This document shows, piece by piece, positions 12,027-23,570 of a stretch of DNA of 64,000 nucleotides. Position numbers and translations under genes: made by a program. The stretch comes from Moringa oleifera (taxonomy: Eukaryota; Streptophyta; Magnoliopsida; Brassicales; Moringaceae). The DNA lies in contig JAJFZO010000447.1 in the NCBI GenBank assembly GCA_021397835.1, forward strand, positions 1,984,001 to 2,048,000, in the 5' to 3' direction. The first letter of the stretch is position 1; every line of letters starts with the position of its first letter. The notes under the pieces are model-generated. The model was not told the DNA's origin, ran no database searches, and saw only the letters and a list, made by a program, of their open reading frames with translations.

Positions 12027-12096
12027 GGGTACTTAGAGAACTCTAGTTAAGAGGGTGCTGAAAAACCTAAGGTCAAATAGAAGGATCGCTGAAGCC
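12027..12096 (+). repeat. Diverged direct repeat, copy A
   Basis: Starts GGGTACTTAGAGAA and ends GAAGCC. It is colinear with copy B at 13289-13362, with shared blocks GAGGGTGC, GGTCA and AGAAGGA. Confidence 0.55.
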
Positions 12097-13288
12097 ATGC
12101 AATAAATAATGTAATTGAATTTGAATTCTTTTTTAAGATTATGTGTATTCATGGTCAGATTCTAAACTGAACAACTTCCTATTTAATTTGTAAACTGAAA
12201 CCCTAACCCGAGTTATGGGGTCATTACCATGAAATATAATATTACAGGATGGAGCATTATATGTTTCAAAGTAAAATGATGTGAGATGGGAAGTCTGTGG
12301 TAAACAATAGAGGGATTAATACTCTTATCTCATCTTGATATATTGGTTGCCAAGAACTTTTCAAGTGAATCATATGGCTCAGAAAATGAATGAACCAAAA
12401 CAGCCTAGCAGTCTGTGGAAAGAGGAAGTGACAGAAACTTCAACAAACAAATCCAGATAAACGTGTTGCATGATTAATCTAAGAAAATCCATTGTCCTCA
12501 ATCGAAATCCCATACCCTAACTTTTTTTTCCATGCCTAATGCACATGAAGTTACATGTTTTAATTGAATCATCTCATCGGAGAATCTGATGAAAACTGAC
12601 TTCTCGAAAGTGATTGTATATATGTGAAATACTGACAAGGGAAGGCATTAATTGAGTTCTCTCCCAATCAATTCAACTTTTTGTGGTTGAGTGAACTGTG
12701 GAGAAGAAGAAGCCTTCATTTGTACTTGATATTGGTGCCTACTTGAGATCCATGGCTTGAGCACCACGGGTGAAGAATTATTAGACCATTAACTGGTATA
12801 GAAAAAATTAATTGTGCTTAGCTTCAACTATTTTGGTGACAATAAGACATAATTAAGTAACATGAATTAAAACAAAAACTGGTTAATCAGATCTGGTGAA
12901 GTTATTTTTAAGAGTGGATTATTCCTAAAGATCTGAATTTTTTTATTGATTTAATATATATATATATATGAATATTTTAAACATGAGAGAACAAAATTTT
13001 GTTTTGTAATTCTCTATACTAATAAAAAAAATTAATGAAACACAATCTTATATTCATTTTGCGTAACTTCAAAAAATAATTGAACTCCGTACTATCTGTT
13101 TTTTTTTTTTTTCCCTCCAATCAAAAGCTACAATTTTAGAAGCTGAAGAAGAGATTTTTAACGGCGCTTTAGTAATGACAGGGGCATATTATCTTGAACT
13201 AGGTTACATATGGATGTAGTAATGGAAGGGTAAAGAACAATATCGATGACGCAGCAATGATGTTGCTTGGAGATCAATACTTGGAAAT

Positions 13289-13362
13289 GGGTATTTGGAG
13301 AATTGTGATTGGGAGGGTGCAAAAACAGCATGAGGTCAGAACAGAAGGAATAGTTTGAAGCC
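13289..13362 (+). repeat. Diverged direct repeat, copy B
   Basis: Starts GGGTATTTGGAGAA and ends GAAGCC. It matches copy A, 1.26 kb away, with substitutions and small gaps. Confidence 0.55.
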
Positions 13363-14489
13363 TGATAGTTTGATGTTTATTAAATTAATTTGAATTAAAA
13401 TAATACATATAAGCATCAATTAATGCAGGTAAAGTGGAAGATTAGTAATCTCAAAGTCTCTTCTTTCTTCATCCCATGCAAGATACATTGTTATTGATAG
13501 GCGTGCATGCCCGATATTATGAAGATTAAGAACAGCTATCAAGGCGGTTATTATCTAACGGGGATTGCAAACCACTTTATGTTTTTAAATTTATGAGCCT
13601 TCATTATTTGTTAACTTAAAAAGTTGGTAGAGATATAAATCTTGTTTTCATTTCTTTTGATGCATATTTAATTTTAATCAAGTCTTGTAGTTGCACAAAA
13701 TTTTTTTGTTGGTAGTACCTTTGTAGATATCTTCGTTAATTATTTTTTAATAATTTTTATGGTGTTTGATTTTTTTCGACTTCTCTAATAAAGTGATATT
13801 TGATAACTTAATTATGAAAAAATTAAATTTGAAAAAAATAGTTACACACACAAACACTAGGCTATTCAATTTTGTCAAATTGAAAATCCGGTTGTGTCAA
13901 AAAATTCTTCAAGCCTACAAGAGTTCGACTCTATCAAATCATTAATGAAGGCATTCAAATCACAAAAAGAGGATCTGAAAAATCTTAAGCATAGTCGAAT
14001 TCATATTTAAATACTTTGTCTAATTTGGGTCTACTAAATAAGAGAGATTGATCGATATCATCTAGATTTTAAAATTATGTCTTCAATTACTTCATGATTT
14101 GGTTGACCGAATTAATTAAAAATGAGCCTGATTTGCTTTGAAAAGCATATTTCTATGAGTAATGATCACAGTTTTAAAATGAGGTATATATAGCTTTTCA
14201 AAAATGTCTCTTAGCATAACATCTAACTCTTATTCTTTGTCTAAAAGACAAGAAATTATTTCTTTCTAAGCTTTCCTATTCATAACTCATTTTTTATAAT
14301 TTTTAAGCAATCTATCAATTTCTTTGTCTAAAAGACAAGAAATTATTTTGTCTCCAAGCTTTCCCATTCATAACTCATTTTTCATAATTTTTAAGTAATC
14401 TAATAAAAGATAGATTTTTTTTGTGCATATCTACTCTCATGACAGAGTACATTTTTTAAATTCCATTTTATATTTCTTTGAAAGGGTCG

Positions 14490-14497
14490 TGTGTTAG
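14490..14497 (+). repeat. Putative 8-bp target duplication, left (hAT copy 2)
   Basis: TGTGTTAG, matching CGTGTTAA at 18852-18859 in 6 of 8 positions. Eight bases is the hAT length. Confidence 0.55.
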
Positions 14498-14879
14498 TAG
14501 AGGTGAGCAAAATTCGGTTAAAACCGAAAAAACCAAAAAAACCGAATTAATTTTGGTTAATTCAATTCGGTTTTTTCGGTTTTCAGTTATAAAATAATTT
14601 AAAAATTGATTTTTTTATTTTTTAAAAAACCAAATTAACCGAAAAATCGATTTTTAATTTTAATAATTAATTAATTTTATTAATTAAATAAATAATTAAT
14701 ATTTATTTTTTTCAATTACTTTTCAAAAGGGCAAATTGGGATTGGGCAATCGGGAAAACAACTGTATTTCTTCTTTCTCTTTTAATTTGAGTTTTGACAA
14801 ACCCTAACCTAACCCGTCACCGACTCCACGCCCATCTATCTTTCGAAGTTTTGAGAATCAAAATTACCGCAGCCATCGA

Positions 14880-15112
14880 CACTACGCATGTATTCGGTAT
14901 CGGTAATCAATTAAACCGCTCAATTGATCTTCTTTCTCTTCAATTTTGAATCCTTCCGAGAGTAACATCGCAGCCACACCGCAGCCACACTCACACCACG
15001 CACGTATTCAATAATCGATCAAACCACTCAATTGTTTAGATCTGATTTTCTTTCTCTCCAATTGGAATCTTTCCGATAGACTATTGGGACAGCCACACCG
15101 CAGCCACACTTC
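14880..15112 (+). repeat. About 115-bp tandem duplication in hAT leader
   Basis: 'ACGCAYGTATTC..AATC(A)AT..AAACC.CTCAATTG', then a CTTTCTCT and CCGA block, then 'CAGCCACACCGCAGCCACAC', occurs twice (starts near 14883 and 14998). It lies in the transcribed leader before the transposase. Confidence 0.6.
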
Positions 15113-15768
15113 CTCTTTTTCTTTTCTTTCAACTTAAGAAGCCGTAACCGTAACTTAATCCGTGCACCGTGTGGTCGTGTTCATTTATCTTGGAGAATCA
15201 GCAGCTTCACAGCCACATCCACGCCACCCATACACATTCGGTATTCCCTTATGCCAAATCTTCTCTTTTTAATTTTAATTATTCCAATAGTAGCATGCAT
15301 TATCTTGCTCTTTAATCTTTCAATTTTTTAAATCCTAATTTGTAACAATTACACTTAAAATTAGAAATTAGATCATTTTTATGGATTTTCTTTTTGTATT
15401 TGGGTAAGTATTATAAATTGTTCTATATATTAACACTTTTTCTTTATATATGTGGTATGTATTAGCTATGACATGTAAGGCAAAATAATCCCAGTATTGA
15501 AAATTAAAGAGTTAATTTTTTTAATTCATTTTATTTTTGCTTTGTATTTTCTCTTTGAATCTTTCTTGATATAATTTAAAGTTGTTAATTATGTTTTTTT
15601 ATAGTAATTCATAATCATATTTTGAAAGGTAGTGGTATTAACTATTACTATTGAAATAAATTTTTGTGTAAAGTAGTATTACTATTAAATGTTTTAGAAT
15701 TTTATCTAACTATTGAAAAGTATTATTACTAACTATTTTTAATTGTTATTTATTTCAGAAATTAAAAG

Positions 15769-17946
15769 ATGTCAACTAAGAGTAATGATGTAGATCCTAT
15801 GCCTAATACCACACAACCAGATTCAATCCATCCATCACCTGCAAGTTCTAAATTGAAGAGGAAAGCGTTTAAGCCCAGATCAAAAGTTTGGGAACACTTC
15901 ACCAAATTTTTTGATGAACAAGGTGAGCATAAAGCTAGATGTAATTATTGTGATAGGGAGTTTTTTGCTGACCCTAGAAGAAATGGAACAACTGCATTGA
16001 AAGCTCATACGGGTACTTGTAAGAAGAGAACAAATGTTAGTGTTGATTCTAGTCAAACTGAATTGGTTTTTGAATCTGGGAGAGATGGATCTTTAGGTAG
16101 TTGGAAGTTCAATCAAGATGCCATTAGAAAGGGTATAGCTGAGATGATCATTACGGATGAATTACCTTTCAAATTTGTGGATGGTAAAGGTTTTCGGCGT
16201 TGCATGTCACTTGCATGTCCTAAGTTTCGTATGCCTTCACGATGGACTATAGCTAGAGATTGTTATCAGCTTTATAATGATGAAAAAGTTAAACTGAAAC
16301 AGTTTTTAAGATCATCCAGTGTAAGAGTATCTCTCACCACAGACACATGGACTTCAGTGCAAAGAATTAATTATTTGTGTCTTACGGCTCATTTTATTGA
16401 TAAAGATTAAAAATTGAACAAAAGAATATTAAACTTTTGTCCTATTTTTAATCATAGAGGTGAAGCCATCGGAAAAGTCATTGAGAAATGTTTGCGTGAT
16501 TGGGAGATTGATCAGATTTTTACTGTTACAGTTGATAATGCTAGTTCTAATGATGTTGCAATCTCATACTTGAAGAAAAGATTGAATAATTTAGGAACTT
16601 GCATTCAAGAAGGAAAATATCTTCATTTAAGATGCATTGCGCACATTCTTAATCTCATTGTTACAGATGGATTAAAAGAAATGAATGAGTCAATTGCACG
16701 GGTTAGAAAGGCTGTTAAATATGTGAAATAATCACCTGCAAAGTTGGCCAAATTTAAAGAATGTGCTTTAGTTGAAAAAATTAAAAGCAAAAGTTTGTTG
16801 TGTTTGGATGTTAGCACTAGGTGGAACTCCACTTACTTGATGTTGGATGCAACTCAAAAATTTGAGAAGGCTTTTGAGGTTTTTGATGATATTGATCCGC
16901 ATTATAGAAATAAGTTGATAATGGGAGATGGGTTGCCTAAAAAAAAAAAAAGATTGGGAAACTATTAGGAAGTTTTATCTTTTCTTGCAACAATTTTGTC
17001 AACTAACAATCAAAGTTTCAGGTTCTTCATATGTCACCTCCAATAGTTTTCTTGATGATATATATAATGTTTATGGTACTTTGCGCAATTGAGAAACACA
17101 TTCTGATATTGAGTTAAATGCAATGGCAAAGAAAATGAAAGATAAGTTTGATAAGTATTGGGGAAATGTGGAGAAGATGAATATACTACTTTATGTTGCT
17201 TCTATTCTTGATCTTAGAAAAAAGCTTGAGTTTGTCAACTTTTGCTTTTTGAAAATGTATGATATGGAACAAGCTTCAATGATGACTAGTAATGTGAAAA
17301 AAGCAGTTGAAGAGTTGTTTGATGAGTACAAAAGAAGTTTGCAACCTCAACATGAACAAGTTGGTGAAAGCAATCAAGTAAGCCAAATTGCAGAGGGAAA
17401 TGAATTAGGATTGGAAAAGGAGAGACAAGTTCTTTTATCTAAGTTCAAGAGATATAAGAAAGAGATCGAAAAAGAAGAAAATAAATCAGAATTGGATAGA
17501 TTTTTAAGTGAAGATGATGCAAAAGATGATGACAACTTTGATATTCTTGATTGGTGGAAACTTAATAGTCATAGGTTTCCTATTCTTTCCCATATGGCTC
17601 GTGATGTATTGGCAGCTCCTATATCTACGGTTACTTCTAAATCTGCTTTTAGCACCGACGGACGTGTACTTGATATATATAGGAGTTCATTAACTCCTAA
17701 ACTTGTACAAGCCCTTATTTGTGCTCAAGATTGGTTACGTGGATCTCCATGTTTTGATACCATTGAAGAGGACTTAGTAGAGCTTGAAAAACTTGATATG
17801 GGTAATTATTTTGTTTATTTGATTATTTTATATTTTTTAATTACTAATCTTTATTGGATAAGCTTAATACCACTTTTCTTAATACCAAATTTGATTATAT
17901 GTTTATAGATTTGTCAAAAATTGCATTGGATGCTACAATTGATTAG
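15769..17946 (+). pseudogene. hAT transposase pseudogene (copy 2)
   Basis: A BED zinc finger lies at residues about 40-90 (KVWEHFTKFF, then CNYC and later H/C). The hAT core follows with TTDTWTS (first Asp) and TVDNASSND (second Asp). The C-terminal dimerisation region has DWWKLNSHRFPIL, ARDVLA, SKSAFST, and ALICAQDWLRG. Breaks are an in-frame TAA at 16408 (family has Trp or similar), TAA at 16729, a frameshift in the A12 run near 16941-16952, and TGA near 17090. After this, frame 2 runs from 17123. A short last exon (17909-17946) is suggested by donor GGTAAT at 17802 and acceptor TATAG at 17908; it restores the tail DLSKIALDATID. The normally conserved Glu of SExxFS, thought to be the third catalytic acid, is Lys here. 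It is dead as it stands. Confidence 0.85.
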
Positions 17947-18851
17947 TGTGAAAGTGTATTGCTGTTTCAAGGTAATTTCTTTTATCACTATTAGTTTCAT
18001 ATCTTATATAGTTGAGATTTTAGTGGTGGATTAATTTCTATTTTTTTATTTTTTTTATTGATTGATTATCATAAAAGAGAAATATTAGTTATTAAGATGT
18101 TATATGTGAAGCCTAAATATTGTTTGCATATAATCTTATCATATAATATTTTTACAGTATCATATCAACTCATTTAGGAGGAGCTTCATTTGGGTAAGTT
18201 TTTGTCATATCAATATATAAGAATGCATTTTTTTCTTTTTTGAAATTTTGATTTTTTTTTTTTTTTTTTTTTTTTTTTGCTTTTCAGGCATTGGATTAGT
18301 TGAAAAAAAACTTTTTGAAGGAACTAAAGGCAAAATAGAAAAAACAAGGATTGCAATTCCAACAAAATGTTCTTTTTGATGTTGTTAATTTGATAAATGC
18401 TAATGTATCATATACAAGTTATATTTTGATAATTTTTTTTATGATTAAAAGTTTTTATATTCTAAAAGTTGTTATTGATGTATAAAAATTTTTAATTTTT
18501 ATATATTAAAGATGCTGATTTTCATGTAAGTATATACGAAAATGTTATTAGAGTAAAGTTTAATTATATTTTTCATCTATATGAACAGATTGTTAATGAT
18601 ATATTATATATATTTAATTTATAAATTATTATTAAGATTTAAAACAATTTAAAAGTAAAAAATATAAAATTTAAACTTAAATAAATTTTTAATTTATTCG
18701 GTTTATTCGGTAACCGATTAAACCGATTGAAAAAAATTCAGTTCGGTTAATTCAGTCATCTTTTAAATTCGGTCTATAAAAAAAATTCGGTTAATTCGGT
18801 TTTAAAAAATTTCAAACCAAATAAACCGAAATAACCGAATGCTCACCCCTA

Positions 18852-18859
18852 CGTGTTAA
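18852..18859 (+). repeat. Putative 8-bp target duplication, right (hAT copy 2)
   Basis: CGTGTTAA, partner of 14490-14497. Confidence 0.55.
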
Positions 18860-19600
18860 GTGAAGGATCACCTAGATTGTAAAGTTTTAGTTGGATTGAA
18901 CTAAGCAATCGAGTTATTGAAAGAGAAGTAAATAATAATAATAATAATACTCAAACGGGTTCTTTTAAAGGCATGGACATAAGTTGAGATTGCTGACCAC
19001 ATAAAAAATTACTATGTGTTCTTTCTCCCTTTACTTCTTTTAATTTATGGATTTTATATGTTGCTTGTGCTATTGTGATGGTTAAGATTGTATTTAATTT
19101 TTTTAACTCTTGCTAAGTAAGCAAAAAGATTTTAAAATGTCCCATTCACTCTTCCTCTTGGATTGCCACCTTAGGCTCTACAAAATCTATCAAAAAAGTC
19201 ATTGAGAAAATGAACCTCATTTTACTTACTCACAAATAAATTGTTAGCTCACAATAAATAAATAAAAGGTCTATGCACTTAATTTCAACAAATATCTTTA
19301 TGAGTTTTAACATATAAATAACGATAACGTCAAATAAAATAAATTATTACTTAGATACCTAATTTTGCCTTAAAAAGTTAAGAATGATAGAAAAGGCTAA
19401 TAACTACTATGGGTTGAATGTAATTAACATTAGCTTGGTTTTAAGCCTGGTTTTGTCATCAAAATTTAAAACCCTAAAATTTGAAAATTTTGATGGGACT
19501 AAATTTTTGGACATATATATACACATGTACTCATATAAGGTGCATGGATAAAGCTATTGATTCATTGTTTTTTAAGATAGCTTAAAGGATAACACTTTGG
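18860..19600. other. Intergenic, no gene
   Basis: AT-rich and includes an (AAT)n-like stretch near 18931. TAGATACCTAATTTTGCCTT at 19353 resembles the start of a gypsy LTR; the same phrase is seen at 20337 and 49457. Confidence 0.4.
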
Positions 19601-19990
19601 ATTGATATACCAATTTTGAAGCATTTAGAATCCATTCTTGGAAAGACTTAACTGGTACCTTCACGGTAAACTATCAACACATGATGGAAGTTGTGCTTAA
19701 TAGACTCACGTTTCAGAATGTGTACAAAAAGAACAATGAATTTCTTTAAAGAATATGCCAAGAGGTGGAGAGAGATACTAGTTAGAGTTCAGCCAATTTT
19801 GTTTGAGGATGAATTAATTCTATGAACCATTCATCAACACTCAAAAAACCCCATCTATGAAAGACTATCGGGCAGGTTGTGGGAAAAATTTATGAAAATA
19901 AAAATTTATGAAAATAATGAAAATACAGGAACATTCTGAAAATGTTTACGAGCTTTGGACTACTGAAAGATTCAAACAATATGGAAAAAA
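19600..19990 (+). pseudogene. Ty3/gypsy gag remnant
   Basis: The plus-strand reading FFKEYAKRWREILVRVQP, then LFEDEL, then NPIYERL, matches the Retrotrans_gag core of plant gypsy elements ('F.EYAQRWRE.A..V.PPL...E....F..TL...Y.E.L'). It spans about 19738-19900 and then decays. LTR-like phrases flank it at 19353 and 20337, but no complete LTR pair could be aligned. Confidence 0.6.
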
Positions 19991-20955
19991 AAAGCTACAA
20001 TAGAAAAAAAGGGGGAAAAAAAAAAGAAAAGAGAAACGAATCAAATTTCTCAACCACCATTTAATAGATTCTACTAACCTTCATATTTAATCCTTATTCT
20101 TGTTTGGTATCCAAGGGCCTACATATCTTGCTCCTTACTATCTAACTACAAAATCTATTAACAGAATGTTGCCTTCAAGATTGATAGCTCTACAATAACA
20201 ATTGGTGTTGGCACCTCGATAATCCTTCAAAATTTCAATTAGCTAAATCCTCAACATCAACATTGAGACCACAAAATCAACATCAAAGGCTCTCCATCAA
20301 ACCATTTTTGATGACCTATATTAAGCTATACCTTTCTTAGACACCTAATTTTGCTTTAAAATCTTTTAAAAGCTAAAGTCCACATGAGAAGAAGTGGAAA
20401 AATAAAGAAGAGGTCCAATATTGTAGGATTAAAGCAAAAGAAATCTCTAAATAAAGCTCGATATGAGGTCAGCATCAAGATACGTCTAGAACTTATCATT
20501 TTGGAATTAACAGAAAACTCGACATTAGGATTAGAATCGGTTAATGCCATGGGATCAAGATCAACACTTGGCAATTTGAGTTAAGACAACTTACGATTAA
20601 GAGCGAAAACATTCAAAGGATGTTGATCGATAAGGATCAATATATTCACATTAATTTAAACTTAGGATCATGATTAGAATATTAGTCCAAGCCAAAAAAA
20701 AAAAAAGATGTAAGGTCAATTAGTCATAAAGGATCAATCCTTTTAGTCAAAGATCGGGACAAGTTACAAGTGAGGTTGAAAAAGAACTAAAGAAATAAAA
20801 TGAAGGAATTTATCAAAAGTGATTTTAAAATTTTCTTTTTTAAAAAAAAGTCAATTTTTACTAATTTGTTTATTTCTAACTTATTTGGACCTTATGAAAA
20901 CAAAAATATCTTTGTCATATAAAAACTCATAAAATTTATTTCTCTTTCCTCTAAA
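19991..20955. other. Intergenic, no gene
   Basis: Contains A-rich tracts and, from 20337, a phrase resembling a gypsy LTR start (TTAGACACCTAATTTTGC). No coding capacity is recognised. Confidence 0.35.
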
Positions 20956-22290
20956 TACATGCTTTCCCACTCTTCTCTCTTTTTTTTTTTCCTTTGGGAA
21001 TCCTTCGATCTTTGAAGATGCTTTTAACTTTTCTATTCTTCTTTTTATTTTCTTTTTTCTTCTTTTGTCTCACTTCTTCTCGCTTTTCTGTGGAATCTCT
21101 TAATTTAGGTAAAATTTATTTAAGTTTTCACTTAACATTCTATCATAATTTTTGTGTAAAACTTATGACAGTTTTCGTGTAACTTTGATAGCATAGGCTT
21201 CATGTAATCTTGATAGAACATGCTACATATAGTCTTCAAATGCTAGATTCTGTGTTTATAGACTTCATGTAACCTTTAGCTGTAAACTTTGTATAACATT
21301 ATATGCTTCTATGTAAAGTTATTGGTTTGTGTAACGATATTACTATCAGATATGAGTCTACACAAAGAGTTGATATGTTTTAACATTATATAAAGATATA
21401 ATTTCATGTAAAGATATAATTTCGTATAAAATTATTAGTTCTTATAAAGATGTTGTTGCCAGATATGAATCGACACTTAGCTTGATATAGGTCAACATAT
21501 AATGTTAGCCTCATTATTTCATATTAATAAAGCAAATGTTTTGGTACAAAGTGATGGCATATTATGCATATGATCATGGTTTATTGTAAATATTTATGAA
21601 TTTTAAATATAATTTTTATTTATTTGATATGTTTTCTCATCTTACTTAATAGTCATGGATTGAAGTATGTGACCTTAATGTTTATCCCATGTTTAACCCA
21701 AATTCATGTAGAAACATAATGGTAGACTTATGTCTACACACATAATTTTTAATGTCAATTACATATTATACCAAATTTAGGCAAAAACATTCCTTCAATA
21801 AGAGTTTATAAAAAAAAAACTTTGATACACCCCTCTCAAATCAAGATAGCTAAAAATTAAAGAAAGAATCTATGCACGATCCAAGCATACGGCAAATACT
21901 TCATAGAAGCGTATAAAGTTACACAAAGGCTATAGACAAGTTTACACAAAACTTAGCATTAGAAGGTTACATGGAGCAAATATTATCAAGATTTCACGAA
22001 ACTTATATTTTGAAGTTTACACAAACTGTAAGACAAAAGGTTACACGATGCCTAAGACAAAAAATTATATGAAGACTTAATAAATTTTGTACTCACTAAA
22101 AGATTAGATAAAAAAGAAGAAAATAATAAAAAAATAAAAAATTATTATTTTGTTCAATTCATTCTCACTCAGATCTTAGAGAAACTACATATGTATCTCG
22201 ATCTTGTAAGATAAAGTTGAAAGCTTCTTCAAAGATCGAGAATCTCACAATGAAAAAAGAGAGAAAAAAATATAATTCGTACCTAACAAG
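20955..22290. mobile_element. Long inverted-repeat (foldback-like) element
   Basis: The left arm (about 20965-21480) and the reverse complement of the right arm (about 22285-21870) are colinear. Both read TCTCTTTTTT, then a TCGATCTTTGAAGA.GCTTT.AACTTT block, then TTTTCTTCTTTT, then AAAATTTATT-AAGT, then repeated CGTGTAAC/CATGTAACCTT/GTGTAAACTT phrases spaced 30-40 bp. The unpaired centre (about 21490-21860) is AT-rich with no coding sequence. Identity between arms is moderate, so the element is old. The outer ends and target duplication are not resolved. It could be a non-autonomous MULE with long TIRs. Confidence 0.55.
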
Positions 22291-22593
22291 CACGAAAGTG
22301 TTTTCATATTTTTTATCCATTCACTAAATAATTTTAAAAAATTAAAAATTATATATTTTAAAACTTCATAAGAATTGTTTCCCAAAAATTAATGGGATTT
22401 CAATGAATTTAAAGAAATTTTTACTATTTGAAAAAAGAGGTAAAAAAATTGATGAATTTTAAAAAAAAATAAAAAGAGAGTTAACGTTATTTATAATAAG
22501 ATTAAACTTTAAATTTTAATTTATTTAAAATAGCTTTAAAAATATATAAAAATAGATCAAAAAATAAATATTTTGATAAAAAAATTAGTTAAT
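22291..22593. other. AT-rich spacer
   Basis: A/T-rich DNA between two mobile elements; no gene. Confidence 0.4.
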
Positions 22594-23145
22594 AAAATTT
22601 TGAGTAAATATCATTTAAACTCTGAGTTTAACGCTCTTTCTCTAATCAAACACTAACTTTCAAAATGTATCCAAACATACCTTGATTTATTTAATTTGTC
22701 CAAATTAAACCTAACTCAACACGATTATGAAAAATTAGTGATTTTTTTATTGTTAAAAATGATTAAAAACTTCTCATATAGATTTTACACTTTATTTTGA
22801 TTTTAATTCTCAAATTTAAATTTTTTTAACTAATTAACTATTTTTTATAAAATTTTTAAATTTTTAATAGTATATTTTTTAAAAAAATATTATCGGTACT
22901 TAAAAAATTTTGAGCTTTTTATGATGATAGCTTAAATATTTTATTAAATTTATAAAAAAATTATAAGTTAAAATTTATTATAAAATATCTCTAATTAAAT
23001 ATTTTTAATATTTAAATTTTTTAATGAAGATCAATTTTGATAAAATTAAAATATTAAAATTTGTTTGAATACTTTTTAAAAATAAAAGTTTGATTGGAGA
23101 GAGGGTAAAATTTAATGTTTTAAATGATATTTACTTTAAAATTTT
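22594..23145. mobile_element. MITE copy 1 (536 bp plus 8-bp AAAATTTT duplication)
   Basis: The element is 22602-23137. Left terminus GAGTAAATATCATTTAAACT; right terminus, reverse-complemented, AAAGTAAATATCATTTAAAA. The similarity continues for about 50 bp and ends in a shared TCTCYAATCAAAC block. AAAATTTT flanks both sides (22594-22601, 23138-23145). The interior is AT-rich and has no coding capacity. A second, shorter copy lies at 51254-51596. The 8-bp duplication suggests a hAT-derived MITE. Confidence 0.65.
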
Positions 23146-23424
23146 AAAAATAATTAAAAATAATTTTTACCTTAAAGAAAAAAAAAAAAAAAGGAAAGGA
23201 GCTTTGAGATTTAAACATTTTAGGAATTTTGCCAATTAGACCTGCTAAGCTAGCTTCACTGCCACCATAATCCCATTAAACTTTGGGCAAGTACGTTGGT
23301 ATATTAGTACTGTCTTGTTCTTTCAATTGGTTTCTATTCTGTTCTCTTTGCCTCTGTTTACTGTTACATGAAGATTTTAGGGATGAGATTTTCCTTCCCA
23401 AATTGATACTACAGGCAAGGAAAG
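23146..23424 (+). promoter_or_regulatory. Probable promoter/5' UTR of the ARGLU1-like gene
   Basis: A short stretch between the MITE and the ATG at 23425. The CTACAG/GCAAGGAAAG just before the ATG looks like a 3' splice site, so a 5' UTR intron is possible. No clear TATA box is seen. Confidence 0.4.
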
Positions 23425-23570
23425 ATGCCTCGAAGCTTATCCCGGTCTCGCTCGCGTTCTCGGTCGCCGTCTTGCAGAAGGAGATACTCTCCCTCCCCTG
23501 CAGGTCACCGCCGCAGCAGACGAAGCAAAAGAGACCGCACCCGTTCACCCTATTCCAGTTATCACAGCAG
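23425..23570 (+). CDS. ARGLU1-like protein, exon 1 (RS domain)
   Basis: Start of a gene for an arginine/glutamate-rich protein of the ARGLU1 family. These are nuclear RNA-binding proteins that modulate alternative splicing and, in animals, act as Mediator/nuclear-receptor coactivators. The plant role is inferred from the family. This exon opens MPRSLSRSRSRSRSPSCRRR, a classic SR-dipeptide domain, and continues RRSRRSKRDRTRSPYSS. It ends phase 2 at donor GTGACC (23571). The ATG is the first in the frame and directly starts the RS repeats. The four coding exons are 23425-23570, 24532-24750, 27532-27751 and 28062-28216. The exon joins keep frame and reproduce the family sequence. Confidence 0.85.

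Larger units (their letters stand above)
11428..14489. other. Upstream region of the P450, no other gene
   Basis: About 3 kb without coding sequence. It contains a diverged direct repeat (12027-12096 and 13289-13362), a short TA run near 12953-12968 and a T12 tract near 13101. Otherwise I see no gene or RNA. Two copies of 'CTTTGTCTAAAAGACAAGAAATTATT' occur at about 14234 and 14321, an 87-bp local duplication. Confidence 0.5.
14498..18851 (+). mobile_element. hAT transposon copy 2 (BED/RICESLEEPER type), about 4.35 kb
   Basis: Terminal inverted repeats: the left end is TAGAGGTGAGCAAAATTCGG and the right end, reverse-complemented, is TAGGGGTGAGCATTCGGTTA. Both ends are followed by about 100-150 bp packed with AACCGAA/TTCGGTT motifs, the usual sub-terminal transposase-binding layout of hATs. 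Flanks carry an imperfect 8-bp duplication. Inside are a leader region with a tandem duplication (about 14883-15110), a broken BED-hAT transposase (15769-17946), and a T27 tract at 18252. It is the same family as copy 1 at 3.6-7.06 kb, in the opposite orientation. It is non-autonomous because of the stops in the transposase. Confidence 0.85.
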
